The notes: generated by a model not told the origin, from the letters alone. Shown: positions 14,187 through 21,707, counted from the stretch's first letter. The stretch is DNA of 29,197 nucleotides from JBOGEN01 sp050743265 (GCA_050743265.1 JBOGEN010000030.1:1-29197), one strand, 5' to 3'. Translations and numbers: made by a program.

Positions 14187-15767
14187 ATGGAACCGTCGAT
14201 CCTCTCCCTCATCCCTCCGACGGTCACGATCGCCCTGGCCATCGTCACCAAGCGCATCTTCCTGGCGCTCGGCACCGGGATAGTCCTCGGCGCGCTGCTG
14301 CACACCGGGTGGGACATCCCCGCGGCGCTCTCGTTCGTCGGTGAGGTGGCCTGGGGTCTCGTCATCGACGAGGGCGCGATCGCCGAGGAGATGTACATCA
14401 GCGCGTTCGTCCTGCTGCTCGGCGTGCTCACGTGCTTCATCCACGTCTCCGGAGGGCTGCGGGCTTTCGCCGCGTGGGCCGTCACCAAGGTCAAGACGCG
14501 GTTCCAGGCTCAGCTCGCCCCCATCCTCGTGGGCGTCGTCATCTTCTTCGACGACGCGTTCAGCAGCCTCGTCGGCGGCACCGTCAGCCGGTCGATCACC
14601 GACCAGCACCGTGTCTCCCGCGCCAAGCTGTCGTACTTCGTGGACTCGACCGCCGCCCCGGTCATCATCCTGACGCCCATCTCCGGCTGGGCGGCCTTCA
14701 TCGCCGCCACGATGACCGGGATCCTCAACACGAACGAGGTCAGCGAGTACTCGGGGTACGAGGCGTACCTTCTGAGCATCCCGACGATGTACTACCCGAT
14801 CGCCGCGTTGCTGTTCGTGTTCGCGGTCGCGTACTTCGGCTTCGACTTCGGGCCGATGCGCCGGCACGAACGGCGTGCGGTCGAGGAGGGGGTCCTGTTC
14901 GACCCCTCCGCCGGCACCGTCCCGGGTGAGACGAACCAGGACCTGCCCGCGCGGGACGACGGCCGGGTCAGCGACCTGACTCTTCCCGTGCTCACGCTCA
15001 TCGGGTTCACGGTGGCGGGTGCGATCTACATCGGGATCAGCGAGACCGACGGCGCGATCACGCCGATGCAGGTCCTGGCGAACACCGACGTCATCCTCGC
15101 CCTGTTCTACGGCGGGCTGGCCGCGTCGGTCCTCGCCGGGCTGCGGCTGCTCCTGAGGGGGACCGGCGTCGGCCGGGTGGCGGTGGCGGCGGTGACCGGC
15201 GCGAAGTCGATGGTCACCGCGGTCATGGTGGTGTTCCTCGCCTGGATGACGGCCGAGATCATCGCGCTGCTCGGGATCGGCGAGTACGTCGCCGGCCTGA
15301 TCGACGGCACGCTGGCGTTCTCCCTGCTGCCGCTGCTGCTGTTCGTCGTGGCCTCGTTCATCTCGTTCGCGATGGGCAGCACGTTCGGAACGTTCGGCCT
15401 GCTGCTGCCGATCGCCGCCGAGATCGTCGTGTCCCTCGACACCGCCCTGCTCATCCCCGCGTTCGGTGCCGTGCTCGCCGGGGCCATCTTCGGCGACCAC
15501 ACGTCCCCGCTCTCGGACACGACGATCCTGTCCGCGATCGGGTCCGGCATCCAGCTCGTCGAGCACGTCACGACACAGATGCCGTACGCGTTCGTGTGCA
15601 GCCTGTCGTCCGCCGTCGGGTACGTCGTCCTCGGGCTCACCCAGAACACCGCGGTCGGGCTGCTGACCATGCTCGTCGCCCTCGGCGTCGCGGTTCTCGT
15701 GCTCCGCAGGACCAGCACGTCCGTCTACGCGCAGAGCGAGGCCAGGGTCGGGGCGGCCACGACCTAG
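14187..15767 (+). CDS. Na+/H+ antiporter NhaC family transporter
   Basis: A 526-residue polytopic membrane protein of the NhaC family (ion transporter superfamily). Signature segments are IFFDDAFSSLVGGTVSRSITDQHRVS, KLSYFVDSTAAPVIILTPISGWAAFI, and the C-terminal FGDHTSPLSDTTILSAIGSG followed by HVTTQMPYAF. A hydrophilic loop of about 60 residues (about 225-275) divides the protein in two. Family members exchange Na+ for H+, and some exchange organic acids such as malate/lactate. The tight 12-bp spacing behind the FAH hydrolase makes carboxylate-coupled exchange more likely than simple pH homeostasis; that is inference. GAGGTG lies about eight bases before ATG 14187. Confidence 0.88.
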   Translation: MEPSILSLIPPTVTIALAIVTKRIFLALGTGIVLGALLHTGWDIPAALSFVGEVAWGLVIDEGAIAEEMYISAFVLLLGVLTCFIHVSGGLRAFAAWAVTKVKTRFQAQLAPILVGVVIFFDDAFSSLVGGTVSRSITDQHRVSRAKLSYFVDSTAAPVIILTPISGWAAFIAATMTGILNTNEVSEYSGYEAYLLSIPTMYYPIAALLFVFAVAYFGFDFGPMRRHERRAVEEGVLFDPSAGTVPGETNQDLPARDDGRVSDLTLPVLTLIGFTVAGAIYIGISETDGAITPMQVLANTDVILALFYGGLAASVLAGLRLLLRGTGVGRVAVAAVTGAKSMVTAVMVVFLAWMTAEIIALLGIGEYVAGLIDGTLAFSLLPLLLFVVASFISFAMGSTFGTFGLLLPIAAEIVVSLDTALLIPAFGAVLAGAIFGDHTSPLSDTTILSAIGSGIQLVEHVTTQMPYAFVCSLSSAVGYVVLGLTQNTAVGLLTMLVALGVAVLVLRRTSTSVYAQSEARVGAATT

Positions 15768-15783
15768 ACCCAGTCTTCGGGTC
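15767..15783 (+). terminator. Hairpin after the NhaC gene
   Basis: GACCC and GGGTC enclose a 7-base loop right at the stop codon, followed by a second GC-rich hairpin (about 15785-15807, GCGGG.../...CCCGC). Placement fits transcription termination; no T tract is visible. Confidence 0.3.
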
Positions 15784-15832
15784 CTGCGGGCAGGTCTCGC
15801 CCCCGCGCCGTCGCACGACCGAGCACCGGCCC

Positions 15833-16063
15833 GTGCTGGAGCCGATGCTCAACGACCTGCGCGCCCGGCGCTTCCGGTACGACGAGAGCGACCTGGACGC
15901 TACCCTGGCCGAGCTCACTGCCACCGTGGCGGGCTTCTGCGACGAGGTGGCCCGCGTCGAACCCGACCAGTGGGCCCGCGTGGTCACCCGGCTCCCCGGC
16001 GAGGACAGGACGGCGCGGTCACCGGGCCCTGACGAGGATCTCCGGTCACCTGTCGCTTCGTGA
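15833..16063 (+). pseudogene. Remnant of a DinB-like protein
   Basis: The frame encodes VLEPMLNDLRARRFRYDESD, then LDATLAELTATVAGFCDEVARVEPDQWARVVTRLPGEDRTAR, which resembles the middle of a four-helix DinB-fold protein (DinB/maleylpyruvate isomerase type). The N-terminal helices carrying the first metal histidine are absent, and after DRTAR the sequence becomes SPGPDEDLRSPVAS, lacking the usual H-x-x-x-H-H helix. It overlaps the 3' end of the convergent TetR gene by 18 bases. There is no ribosome binding site before GTG 15833 or ATG 15845. I read it as a decayed gene fragment rather than an active protein. Confidence 0.5.
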
Positions 16064-16744
16064 TCCAGAGGAAGAGCCGCGCTTCTCGTACGCGGCAAGG
16101 AATGTGCGCACGCCGCCGTTGACGAAGCCGTCCACCTCTGCCGCGCTCGGCGGCTCGTCCTGCCCGAGCAGCATCGCCTGGTTCAGCGGCGCCGACATGA
16201 CCAGCCAGTTGAACTGGGTGGCCGCATGCATCGGGTCGTCGAGCTCGAGGAGGCCCCGCGCGGCCAGGCGTTCGAAGGAGGAGGCCAGCGCGGCGATCGT
16301 GCGTCCTGGCCCGCGCTCGTAGAAGGTGCGCCCGAGCTCGGGGAAGCGGCTTGCCTCGGCGATCACGAGCCGGCGCAGCTGCATGATGCGGGGCTGCATG
16401 ACCATCGTGAGCTGCCGGCGAGCCAGGTCGCGGAGGTCCGACTCGATGTCGCCGCTGTCCTGGAGGTCGACGACCTCCGCGTGAACGGGGTCGCTCACCT
16501 CGTTGACCGTCGTGGTGACGATCTCGGTGAACAGCTCGGCCTTGTCGGCGAAGTGCTTGTACACCGTCTGCTTGGAGACGGAGGCACGCGCCGCGACGTC
16601 GTCCATGCTCGTGCCGCGGTAGCCCTGAGCGAGGAACGCCGTCCTGGCCGCGTCCATGATCGCCTTGCGCTTGCGCTGGGAGCGGGTCCCTTCGTCACCC
16701 TGCCGGGACGTGTCGGGCGGTGGGGTGTCCTGGGTCGCGGTCAC
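16046..16744 (-). CDS. TetR/AcrR family transcriptional regulator
   Basis: A 232-residue TetR-family repressor. The DNA-binding domain is at about 25-75 (RKAIMDAARTAFLAQGYRGTSMDDVAARASVSKQTVYKHFADKAELF); the variable ligand-binding domain follows and resembles the AcrR/TetR_C group (MVMQPRIMQLRRLVIAEASRFPELGRTFYERGP). It is divergent from the SMP-30 lactonase gene, and a large palindrome lies between them. The start GTG 16744 has no Shine-Dalgarno sequence but has TACTCT ending six bases upstream, so the mRNA is probably leaderless. The regulator most likely represses itself and the lactonase; the inducer may be the lactonase substrate or product. Confidence 0.9.
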   Translation of the reverse strand: MTATQDTPPPDTSRQGDEGTRSQRKRKAIMDAARTAFLAQGYRGTSMDDVAARASVSKQTVYKHFADKAELFTEIVTTTVNEVSDPVHAEVVDLQDSGDIESDLRDLARRQLTMVMQPRIMQLRRLVIAEASRFPELGRTFYERGPGRTIAALASSFERLAARGLLELDDPMHAATQFNWLVMSAPLNQAMLLGQDEPPSAAEVDGFVNGGVRTFLAAYEKRGSSSGSRSDR

Positions 16745-16750
16745 CGTCGT

Positions 16751-16756
16751 AGAGTA
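16751..16756 (-). promoter_or_regulatory. -10 element TACTCT of the TetR gene
   Basis: On the minus strand TACTCT ends six bases before GTG 16744 and abuts the palindrome at 16756-16792, so repressor binding would cover this promoter. Confidence 0.5.
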
Positions 16757-16792
16757 CTAGACCGCTCAGTACCGAGTACTGTACGGTCTAGT
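16756..16792. promoter_or_regulatory. 37-bp nested palindrome: shared TetR operator
   Basis: Outer arms ACTAGACCG (16756-16764) and CGGTCTAGT (16784-16792) and inner arms CAGTAC (16767-16772) and GTACTG (16776-16781) are all perfect and share one centre at 16774. Only the two-base spacers between outer and inner arms and the three central bases break symmetry. The site spans most of the gap between the divergent TetR and SMP-30 genes. Its length is enough for two overlapping TetR dimers. Confidence 0.8.
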
Positions 16793-16812
16793 TTTCTGTG
16801 GAGGTGAAGCAA

Positions 16813-17694
16813 ATGCCCGGACAGGAGCCACGAGTCCTGCTCAGCGGCCTCGCCATGGTCGAGTCGCCCCGGTGGCACGACGACCGGCTGTGGTTCGCGC
16901 ACTGGGGCACCGGCGAGATCGTCGCCGTGGACCTCGACGGCAAGAGCGAGGTCGTCGCAGAGGGGCGTGCCGGCCTCGGGTGGTCGATCGACTGGCTGCC
17001 GGACGGCCGCCTTCTCGTCACCGGCGAGGACCTCCTGCGCCGCGAGCCGGACGGCTCGATGGTGCAGCACGCCGACCTCAGCGAGATCACCCATCGGGGG
17101 TGGAACGAGATCGTCGTCGACGGCCGCGGCAACATCTACGTCAACTGTGTCGGGTTCGACTTCCGGGCCGGAGAGGCACCCGATGTCGGGATCATCGCCC
17201 TGGTCACGCTGGACGGGTCGGTCCGCCAGGTCGCCGGTGACATTGCCTTCCCGAACGGCATGGTCGTGACGCCGGACAACTCGACGCTCGTGATCTCCGA
17301 GTCCTTCGCCGGACGCCTCACGGCGTTCGACATCGCCGAGGACGGGAGCCTGTCGAACCGCCGAGTGTGGGCGGACGGCGTCGGGCCGGACGGCATCTGC
17401 GTCGACGCGGAGGGCGCCATCTGGTGCCAGTCCATGGACACCCGGACGTTCACCGGACGCGACGACAGCCCCGCGGGGGAGTGCATCCGCGTCCGCCAGG
17501 GAGGCGAGATCCTGGAACGGATCCAGTTCGACCGGGCGGCCTTCGCGTGTGCCCTCGGCGGCCAGGACCGTCGGACGCTGTTCGTGATGGCGTCCGACTG
17601 GCGCGGCATCGAGAACGTCGACGAGGCGCTGGCGGACCGGACCGGGCAGGTTCTCGTGGCCGACGCGCCCGCGCCCGGCGTCGGATGGCCCTGA
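16813..17694 (+). CDS. SMP-30/gluconolactonase/LRE family protein
   Basis: A 293-residue six-bladed beta-propeller lactonase. Likely metal ligands by alignment to SMP-30 are E17 (MVESPRWH), N148 (FPNGMVV) and D193 (GPDGICVD), with N98 (GWNEIVVDGRGNIYVN) as the usual substrate-contact Asn. The family opens sugar-acid lactones or other lactones, usually with Ca2+, Zn2+ or Mg2+. ATG 16813 is chosen because the strong site GGAGGTG lies six bases upstream; GTG 16798 would overlap that site. It is controlled by the divergent TetR gene across a shared operator. No oxidoreductase that would make the lactone is adjacent, so the substrate remains open. Confidence 0.9.
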   Translation: MPGQEPRVLLSGLAMVESPRWHDDRLWFAHWGTGEIVAVDLDGKSEVVAEGRAGLGWSIDWLPDGRLLVTGEDLLRREPDGSMVQHADLSEITHRGWNEIVVDGRGNIYVNCVGFDFRAGEAPDVGIIALVTLDGSVRQVAGDIAFPNGMVVTPDNSTLVISESFAGRLTAFDIAEDGSLSNRRVWADGVGPDGICVDAEGAIWCQSMDTRTFTGRDDSPAGECIRVRQGGEILERIQFDRAAFACALGGQDRRTLFVMASDWRGIENVDEALADRTGQVLVADAPAPGVGWP

Positions 17695-17710
17695 CCGGTC
17701 GCGGGCCTCG

Positions 17711-18484
17711 TCAGCCGGACGGATCGAGCGCGACGTGGACGACGACGAGCGTCGCCACCGCGAGGACGAAGAGAGCGAACCATCGGCGGAGCCGCTCCGC
17801 GGGCCAACGCCTGGCGACACGGGCGGCGACCAGTGAACCGAGGATGGCGCTCGCGGTGAACGCGAGCGCGACCTCGTAGTCGAGCCGTGCGTCGCCCAGG
17901 TAGGCAAAGAATCCGGCCGCCGAGTTGATCACGATGACGACCAACGAGGTTCCCACGGCCACGGTCATGGGGAGACCGAGCAACAGGACCAGTGCGGGGA
18001 TGACGAGGAACCCTCCCCCCACGCCGAAGAGTCCTGTCAGGAAGCCGACGGCAGCGCCGGCACCGATGGCTTTGGGCAGGCATCTGCGCCAGTCGACTTT
18101 CCCGCCCGGAAGCGCGCAGTCCCCTCCTGCGTCCGGCGGTTCGCGCAGCATGCGGATGGCGGCGGCGACCATGAGGGTTGCGAATCCCAGGAGGACGAGC
18201 TGCGGATCGAGGAGCCGGTTCACGACGGAGCCGGCGAACGCGCTGACCGCCCCGGCGAGCCCGAACACCGCCGCGATGCGCCACTGCACCTGCCGGAATC
18301 TGAGCCGGGGAAGGACGGCTGCCGCGGACGAGACGCCGACCACGAGCAACGAGGTGGGTACCGCGGTCGACAGCGGCATCCCCACTCCGTACAGCAGGGC
18401 CGGGACCGCGAGCAGCGACCCTCCACCGCCGAACAGACCGAGCATGACCCCGATGCCCGCGCCCAGCAGGAGAGCCGCGGTCAT
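17711..18484 (-). CDS. TauE/SafE family sulfite exporter (TSUP)
   Basis: A 257-residue membrane protein with two homologous halves typical of TSUP transporters: the repeated motif appears as GLFGGGGSLLAVPALLYGVGMP near residue 16 and GLFGVGGGFLVIPALVLLLGLP near residue 152. Members export sulfite, sulfoacetate or related anions. It is the last gene of the CstR-CstB-TauE operon, 40 bp after the persulfide dioxygenase gene, so export of sulfite formed by CstB is the most likely role. The start is ATG 18484, with AGGGGGA six bases upstream. Confidence 0.9.
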   Translation of the reverse strand: MTAALLLGAGIGVMLGLFGGGGSLLAVPALLYGVGMPLSTAVPTSLLVVGVSSAAAVLPRLRFRQVQWRIAAVFGLAGAVSAFAGSVVNRLLDPQLVLLGFATLMVAAAIRMLREPPDAGGDCALPGGKVDWRRCLPKAIGAGAAVGFLTGLFGVGGGFLVIPALVLLLGLPMTVAVGTSLVVIVINSAAGFFAYLGDARLDYEVALAFTASAILGSLVAARVARRWPAERLRRWFALFVLAVATLVVVHVALDPSG

Positions 18485-18524
18485 CGGGGTCCCCCTGGGT
18501 CAGGAGACGACGTCGTACGTGTCG

Positions 18525-19874
18525 TCACTGCTGGAGATCCAGTACCTCCGCAGAGTCGTACTCGTCGTCGACGAGGACGACCCGGCGGCCGGGTCGGTCG
18601 AGAACGGACGCGGCGATGGAGGCGCGGTACCCCGACGCACAGTAGACCCAGAGCTCGCCCGCGGGCACCTCGTCGACGCGACCGGCGAGCTCGTGCAGCG
18701 GGATGTGCTGCGAGCCCTGCACCCCGCCCCGGGCGCGTTCGTCGTGGCGGCGTGCGTCCAGGACGTGGACCTCGCGTTCGGCCCTGGCCTTGGCCAGGCC
18801 GCCGAAGTCGCTGACCGGGTATGACCGGAGATCCTGACCACCGGCGAGAGCGCGGATGTCACCGGCCGCAACTCCGGCGAGAGAGTCGATGCCGATGCGT
18901 ACGAGCTCGCGCTTCGCCTCGGCGAGCTGGTCCAGAGACTCACCGATCAAGGTCAGGGGAGTGCCCCACCGGTAGAGCCAGCCGAGGTACGTGACGAAGC
19001 TGGTCGACAGCTCGAAGCCCAGCGAGCCGGCGAGGTGTCCGGCAGCGAACGCATAGCGCTCCCGCAGGTCCACGACCCATTCGCCTGTCTCGATTCGGTG
19101 CCGGAGCTCGGCGGGCTCGATCTGCTCGGGGAGTGAGAGGTCGACCGGCGCGGGCCCCTGCCGGTTGATGGGGGCCATCCGCGCGTAGTAGGCCGGGTAG
19201 GCGCCCAGGCCGGACAGCAGGCTGTCGACGTACTCCTGCTCCTCCATCGTCAGCGCCGGGTTCGTTCTCGCCTCCCGTCCGGTGGTCGACCGTTCCCCGC
19301 TGGCGGGGGTTGCCGAGCAGAAGCTCCCGAACCCGTGGGTGGGGAACACCTTCGTCTCGGCGGGTACATCGGAGGCCAGGCGTCGGATGGAGGCGTACTG
19401 CTTGTGCGACAGCGTGGTGGTGTGCTCGGGGCCGAGGAGGTCCGTCCGTCCGCTCGTGCCGTACAGCATCGACCCACCTGTGAAGACCGCTTCGGGTCGC
19501 CCCTCGGCGTTCTCCACCACGTAGCTGAGGTGGTGGTACGTGTGTCCGGGGGTGTGCAGGGCCCGGACCCGCATACTCCCGGCGGTGAGCACGTCGCCGT
19601 CGCGGATGGGTGTCCGTGCGAACGAGACCTCGTCGTCCGCGGACACCACGTACTCCGCCCCGGTGTGACGGGCGAGCTCGAGGCCCCCCGTCACGTAGTC
19701 GTTGTGGATGTGGGTCTCGAGTACGTCAGCGAGGCGCACGCCGAGCTCGCCCAGGAGGGCGAGGACGCGGTCGATGTCGCGGTGCGGGTCGACGACGACA
19801 GCCGTCTCCCCGTCGGTGGCGAGGTAGCTGCGGTCTCCGAGCCCGGAGGTCTCGATCGTCTCGATGCGGATCAC
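18525..19874 (-). CDS. cstB: Persulfide dioxygenase-rhodanese fusion (CstB-like)
   Basis: A 449-residue fusion with the CstB domain order: an ETHE1-like metallo-beta-lactamase domain (1-245), a degenerate rhodanese domain without active-site cysteine (about 250-345), and a C-terminal rhodanese domain (about 350-449) with Cys412 in YCASGYRAS. Iron ligands include H55 and H57 with D59 (THIHNDY) and H111 (HTPGHT). The TGD aspartate of ETHE1 is Gly134 here (VFTGGSMLYGTSGRTDLL). The enzyme should oxidise low-molecular-weight persulfides to sulfite and form thiosulfate by sulfur transfer. The start is GTG 19874, with AGGGAG five bases upstream. It lies between the CstR-like repressor and the TauE exporter. 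The symbol is by analogy with Staphylococcus aureus CstB. Confidence 0.9.
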   Translation of the reverse strand: MIRIETIETSGLGDRSYLATDGETAVVVDPHRDIDRVLALLGELGVRLADVLETHIHNDYVTGGLELARHTGAEYVVSADDEVSFARTPIRDGDVLTAGSMRVRALHTPGHTYHHLSYVVENAEGRPEAVFTGGSMLYGTSGRTDLLGPEHTTTLSHKQYASIRRLASDVPAETKVFPTHGFGSFCSATPASGERSTTGREARTNPALTMEEQEYVDSLLSGLGAYPAYYARMAPINRQGPAPVDLSLPEQIEPAELRHRIETGEWVVDLRERYAFAAGHLAGSLGFELSTSFVTYLGWLYRWGTPLTLIGESLDQLAEAKRELVRIGIDSLAGVAAGDIRALAGGQDLRSYPVSDFGGLAKARAEREVHVLDARRHDERARGGVQGSQHIPLHELAGRVDEVPAGELWVYCASGYRASIAASVLDRPGRRVVLVDDEYDSAEVLDLQQ

Positions 19875-19960
19875 GCATGCTCCCTACTCGGGTATCTCTG
19901 CCTGCGAGCCTGCCCAGGCCGTCGTGGGGACCGGCTCTCGTGCGGTGATCGAGAGGCCGG

Positions 19961-20227
19961 TCAGGCCAAGGACAGGAACAGCCGCTCGAGCTCCGCCTGG
20001 TTCACCTGCCGGGCGTCCTCGTCCCCCTCATCCAGGCACTGGCGAAGCCCCGTGGCGATGATCTTGAAGCCGGCCCGGTCGAGCGCGCGGGCTGCCGCCG
20101 AGAGCTGCGTCACCACGTCGGAGCAGTCGCGGCCCTCTTCGATCATGCGGATGACTCCGCCGATCTGCCCCTGCACGCGCTTCAGGCGTGTGACCACGTC
20201 CTTGAGCTGGCTCATCTCGACGTCCAT
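19961..20227 (-). CDS. cstR: CsoR/RcnR-family repressor, persulfide-sensing CstR type
   Basis: An 88-residue all-helical repressor of the CsoR/RcnR/CstR family (RLKRVQGQIGGVIRMIEEGRD). The two family cysteines are C35 and C64, 29 residues apart as in CsoR. The copper-ligand histidine expected at position 60 is Gly (ATGLRQC), so Cu(I) sensing is unlikely and dithiol/persulfide sensing as in CstR is favoured. The start is ATG 20227, with GGAGAGG six bases upstream; longer upstream in-frame starts would run back through the operator. It is the first gene of the operon with CstB and TauE and has a family-type operator at 20262-20279. Confidence 0.9.
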   Translation of the reverse strand: MDVEMSQLKDVVTRLKRVQGQIGGVIRMIEEGRDCSDVVTQLSAAARALDRAGFKIIATGLRQCLDEGDEDARQVNQAELERLFLSLA

Positions 20228-20261
20228 CTCTCGCCTCTCCGCCATCCGACCGGTCGGTGCA

Positions 20262-20279
20262 TATACCCTAGGGGGTATA
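20262..20279 (-). promoter_or_regulatory. CsoR/CstR-family operator TATACCC-N4-GGGTATA
   Basis: A perfect 7-bp-arm dyad with a G/C tract in each arm, the known layout for this repressor family, 35 bp upstream of the repressor start. On the minus strand a possible -10 TAGGGT (20270-20265) lies within it, 17 bases after CTGGCA, so binding would block transcription of the whole sulfur operon. Confidence 0.85.
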
Positions 20280-20408
20280 ACCCTAGCTGCCAGCCGGCAT
20301 TCCCCGACCATGGGATTCCCTGCGGACGGGCCGTTGCGGCGCTGACGGGGTTCGTACTCCGGCCTCGGCCGTTCACTGCGCCGGCCAGCCGCCGTCGAGG
20401 TCACCGCG

Positions 20409-20414
20409 TAGCGT
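20409..20414 (+). promoter_or_regulatory. -10 element TAGCGT before the GNAT gene
   Basis: TAGCGT ends six bases before ATG 20421. The only Shine-Dalgarno-like bases (AAGG) are one base from the ATG, too close to act, so a leaderless transcript is favoured. Confidence 0.45.
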
Positions 20415-20420
20415 CAAGGC

Positions 20421-21206
20421 ATGCGCGCGCTGCCCCTCGGTCTGGCGACCGACCTCGCCGTCCTGGAGCTCACCGGCTCCACGATCGAGGACCGAGGGGA
20501 CCATCTCGTCGTCGGCTCCGCGCACAACCCGGACTTCCACTGGGGCAACGCCGTCTTCGTCACGGACGAGCACGCCGTGGCCGACGCCGAGCGGTGGGTC
20601 GGGACGTTCCAGGTGGCCTTCCCCACCGCCCCCTACGTCGCGGTCGGCCTGGTCCGGATGCCCGAGGACACGGACGGCTGGGCAGCGCAGGGAGTCTCCA
20701 TCGAGCTCGACGACGTGCTGAGCGCGCGCACGACGCCCCATCAGACGCCGCTGCCGTCGGGGTACGCGGTGCGTCCCTTCGAGGGCGCGGACTGGGACCA
20801 GTCCCTGGAGCGGGCGGTGGCTCAGGTCACGCGTACGGGGGAGGAGGACCCGCGGTCGTACCGGCGGTTCGCCGGGGCGGAGATGCGGGCTCGGCGCGCA
20901 CTGTGCGAGCGGGGCGAGGCTGCCTTCTTCGGCACGTACGCGGACGACGGGCTCGTCGCGGAGCTCGGCATCGTCCGATGCGGGACGACAGCCCGCTACC
21001 AGGCCGTCGCCACGGATGACGCGCACCGGCGTCGCGGACTGGCCTCGCACCTTCTCGGTGTCGCCGCGCAGTGGGCGGGCGAGCGGGGCTGCGACCGGTG
21101 GGTGATCGTCACGGAGGCGACGAATCCCGCGGGACGCGTGTACCGCAGGGCGGGGTTCCAGCCGGACACCGGCATCGCGCAGGCCTACCGCAGGCCCGTG
21201 CGCTGA
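20421..21206 (+). CDS. GNAT family N-acetyltransferase with N-terminal extension
   Basis: A 261-residue protein. The first half (1-110) has no clear motif beyond a degenerate GNAT-like fold feel (VVGSAHNPDFHWGNAVFV); the C-terminal half (about 115-255) is a standard GNAT domain with ARYQAVATDDAHRRRGLASHLL as the acetyl-CoA loop and TNPAGRVYRRAGF at the end. The layout suggests a tandem GNAT with a degenerate first copy, or an accessory N-domain. ATG 20421 is used, supported by the -10 hexamer. It is divergent from the CstR operon but unlikely to share its regulation, since the operator lies about 140 bp away. Confidence 0.83.
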   Translation: MRALPLGLATDLAVLELTGSTIEDRGDHLVVGSAHNPDFHWGNAVFVTDEHAVADAERWVGTFQVAFPTAPYVAVGLVRMPEDTDGWAAQGVSIELDDVLSARTTPHQTPLPSGYAVRPFEGADWDQSLERAVAQVTRTGEEDPRSYRRFAGAEMRARRALCERGEAAFFGTYADDGLVAELGIVRCGTTARYQAVATDDAHRRRGLASHLLGVAAQWAGERGCDRWVIVTEATNPAGRVYRRAGFQPDTGIAQAYRRPVR

Positions 21207-21248
21207 GCCACGGCCCGTGCACGGCGTTCGCACCGCTGGTCACCGTGC

Positions 21249-21254
21249 CAGACT
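21249..21254 (+). promoter_or_regulatory. -10-like hexamer CAGACT before the deaminase gene
   Basis: CAGACT ends six bases before ATG 21261, and no Shine-Dalgarno sequence precedes the ATG. It is the same hexamer and nearly the same spacing as for the cupin gene at 11261. Confidence 0.4.
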
Positions 21255-21260
21255 CGCGCC

Positions 21261-21707
21261 ATGGACCTGGACCAGCGCCTGGTCGACGCCGCGATCGACC
21301 AGATGAACCGTCGTTGGCCTGCGAGCGAGCCGGCTCTGGCTGCAGCCGTGTACGTCGACGACGGCGAGATCCTGACCAGCGTCAACCTGCACAACCTCAA
21401 CTCGGCTGCCGGCCTGTGTGCGGAGACCGGGGCTCTCTGTCAGGCGTACACGCTCGACCGACGGGTCACGGCGTCCGTGTGCGTCAGTCGAGAGGCCGGG
21501 AGCAGCGAGATCAGCGTTCTCGCCCCGTGCGGGATCTGCCAGGAACGGCTCGCCCTGTGGGGCCCCGACGTCCAGGTGGCCGTCGCCGACCCCACCAGCG
21601 CCTCGGGCTGGGCGGCCCGCACGCTCGTCGAGGTGAACCCGCACTACTGGGGAGCGCGCTTCGCCGACGGCGGCAGGTGGCCCTCCCTGGCCGTGCACAC
21701 GTCGTAG
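21261..21707 (+). CDS. Cytidine/blasticidin-S deaminase-like protein
   Basis: A 148-residue zinc deaminase of the cytidine deaminase superfamily, closest in look to blasticidin-S deaminase-type members. The zinc site is complete: C53 with catalytic E55 (LCAETGAL), and C90/C93 (APCGICQERL). The strand-helix order around SSEISVLAPCGICQERL fits the fold. It has no signal peptide, so it is cytoplasmic. The natural substrate could be cytidine or another aminopyrimidine-bearing compound; the Asn/Val-rich N-terminal segment LTSVNLHNLNSAAG differs from housekeeping cytidine deaminases. It stands 54 bp after the GNAT gene, and both may have their own leaderless promoter. Confidence 0.85.
   Translation: MDLDQRLVDAAIDQMNRRWPASEPALAAAVYVDDGEILTSVNLHNLNSAAGLCAETGALCQAYTLDRRVTASVCVSREAGSSEISVLAPCGICQERLALWGPDVQVAVADPTSASGWAARTLVEVNPHYWGARFADGGRWPSLAVHTS

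Noticed and set aside
13248..15566. 772-codon minus-strand open frame antisense to the FAH and NhaC genes
   Set aside because: Its sequence is low-complexity Arg/Asp/Glu/His, with no domain; both genes on the plus strand have full family signatures and ribosome binding sites.
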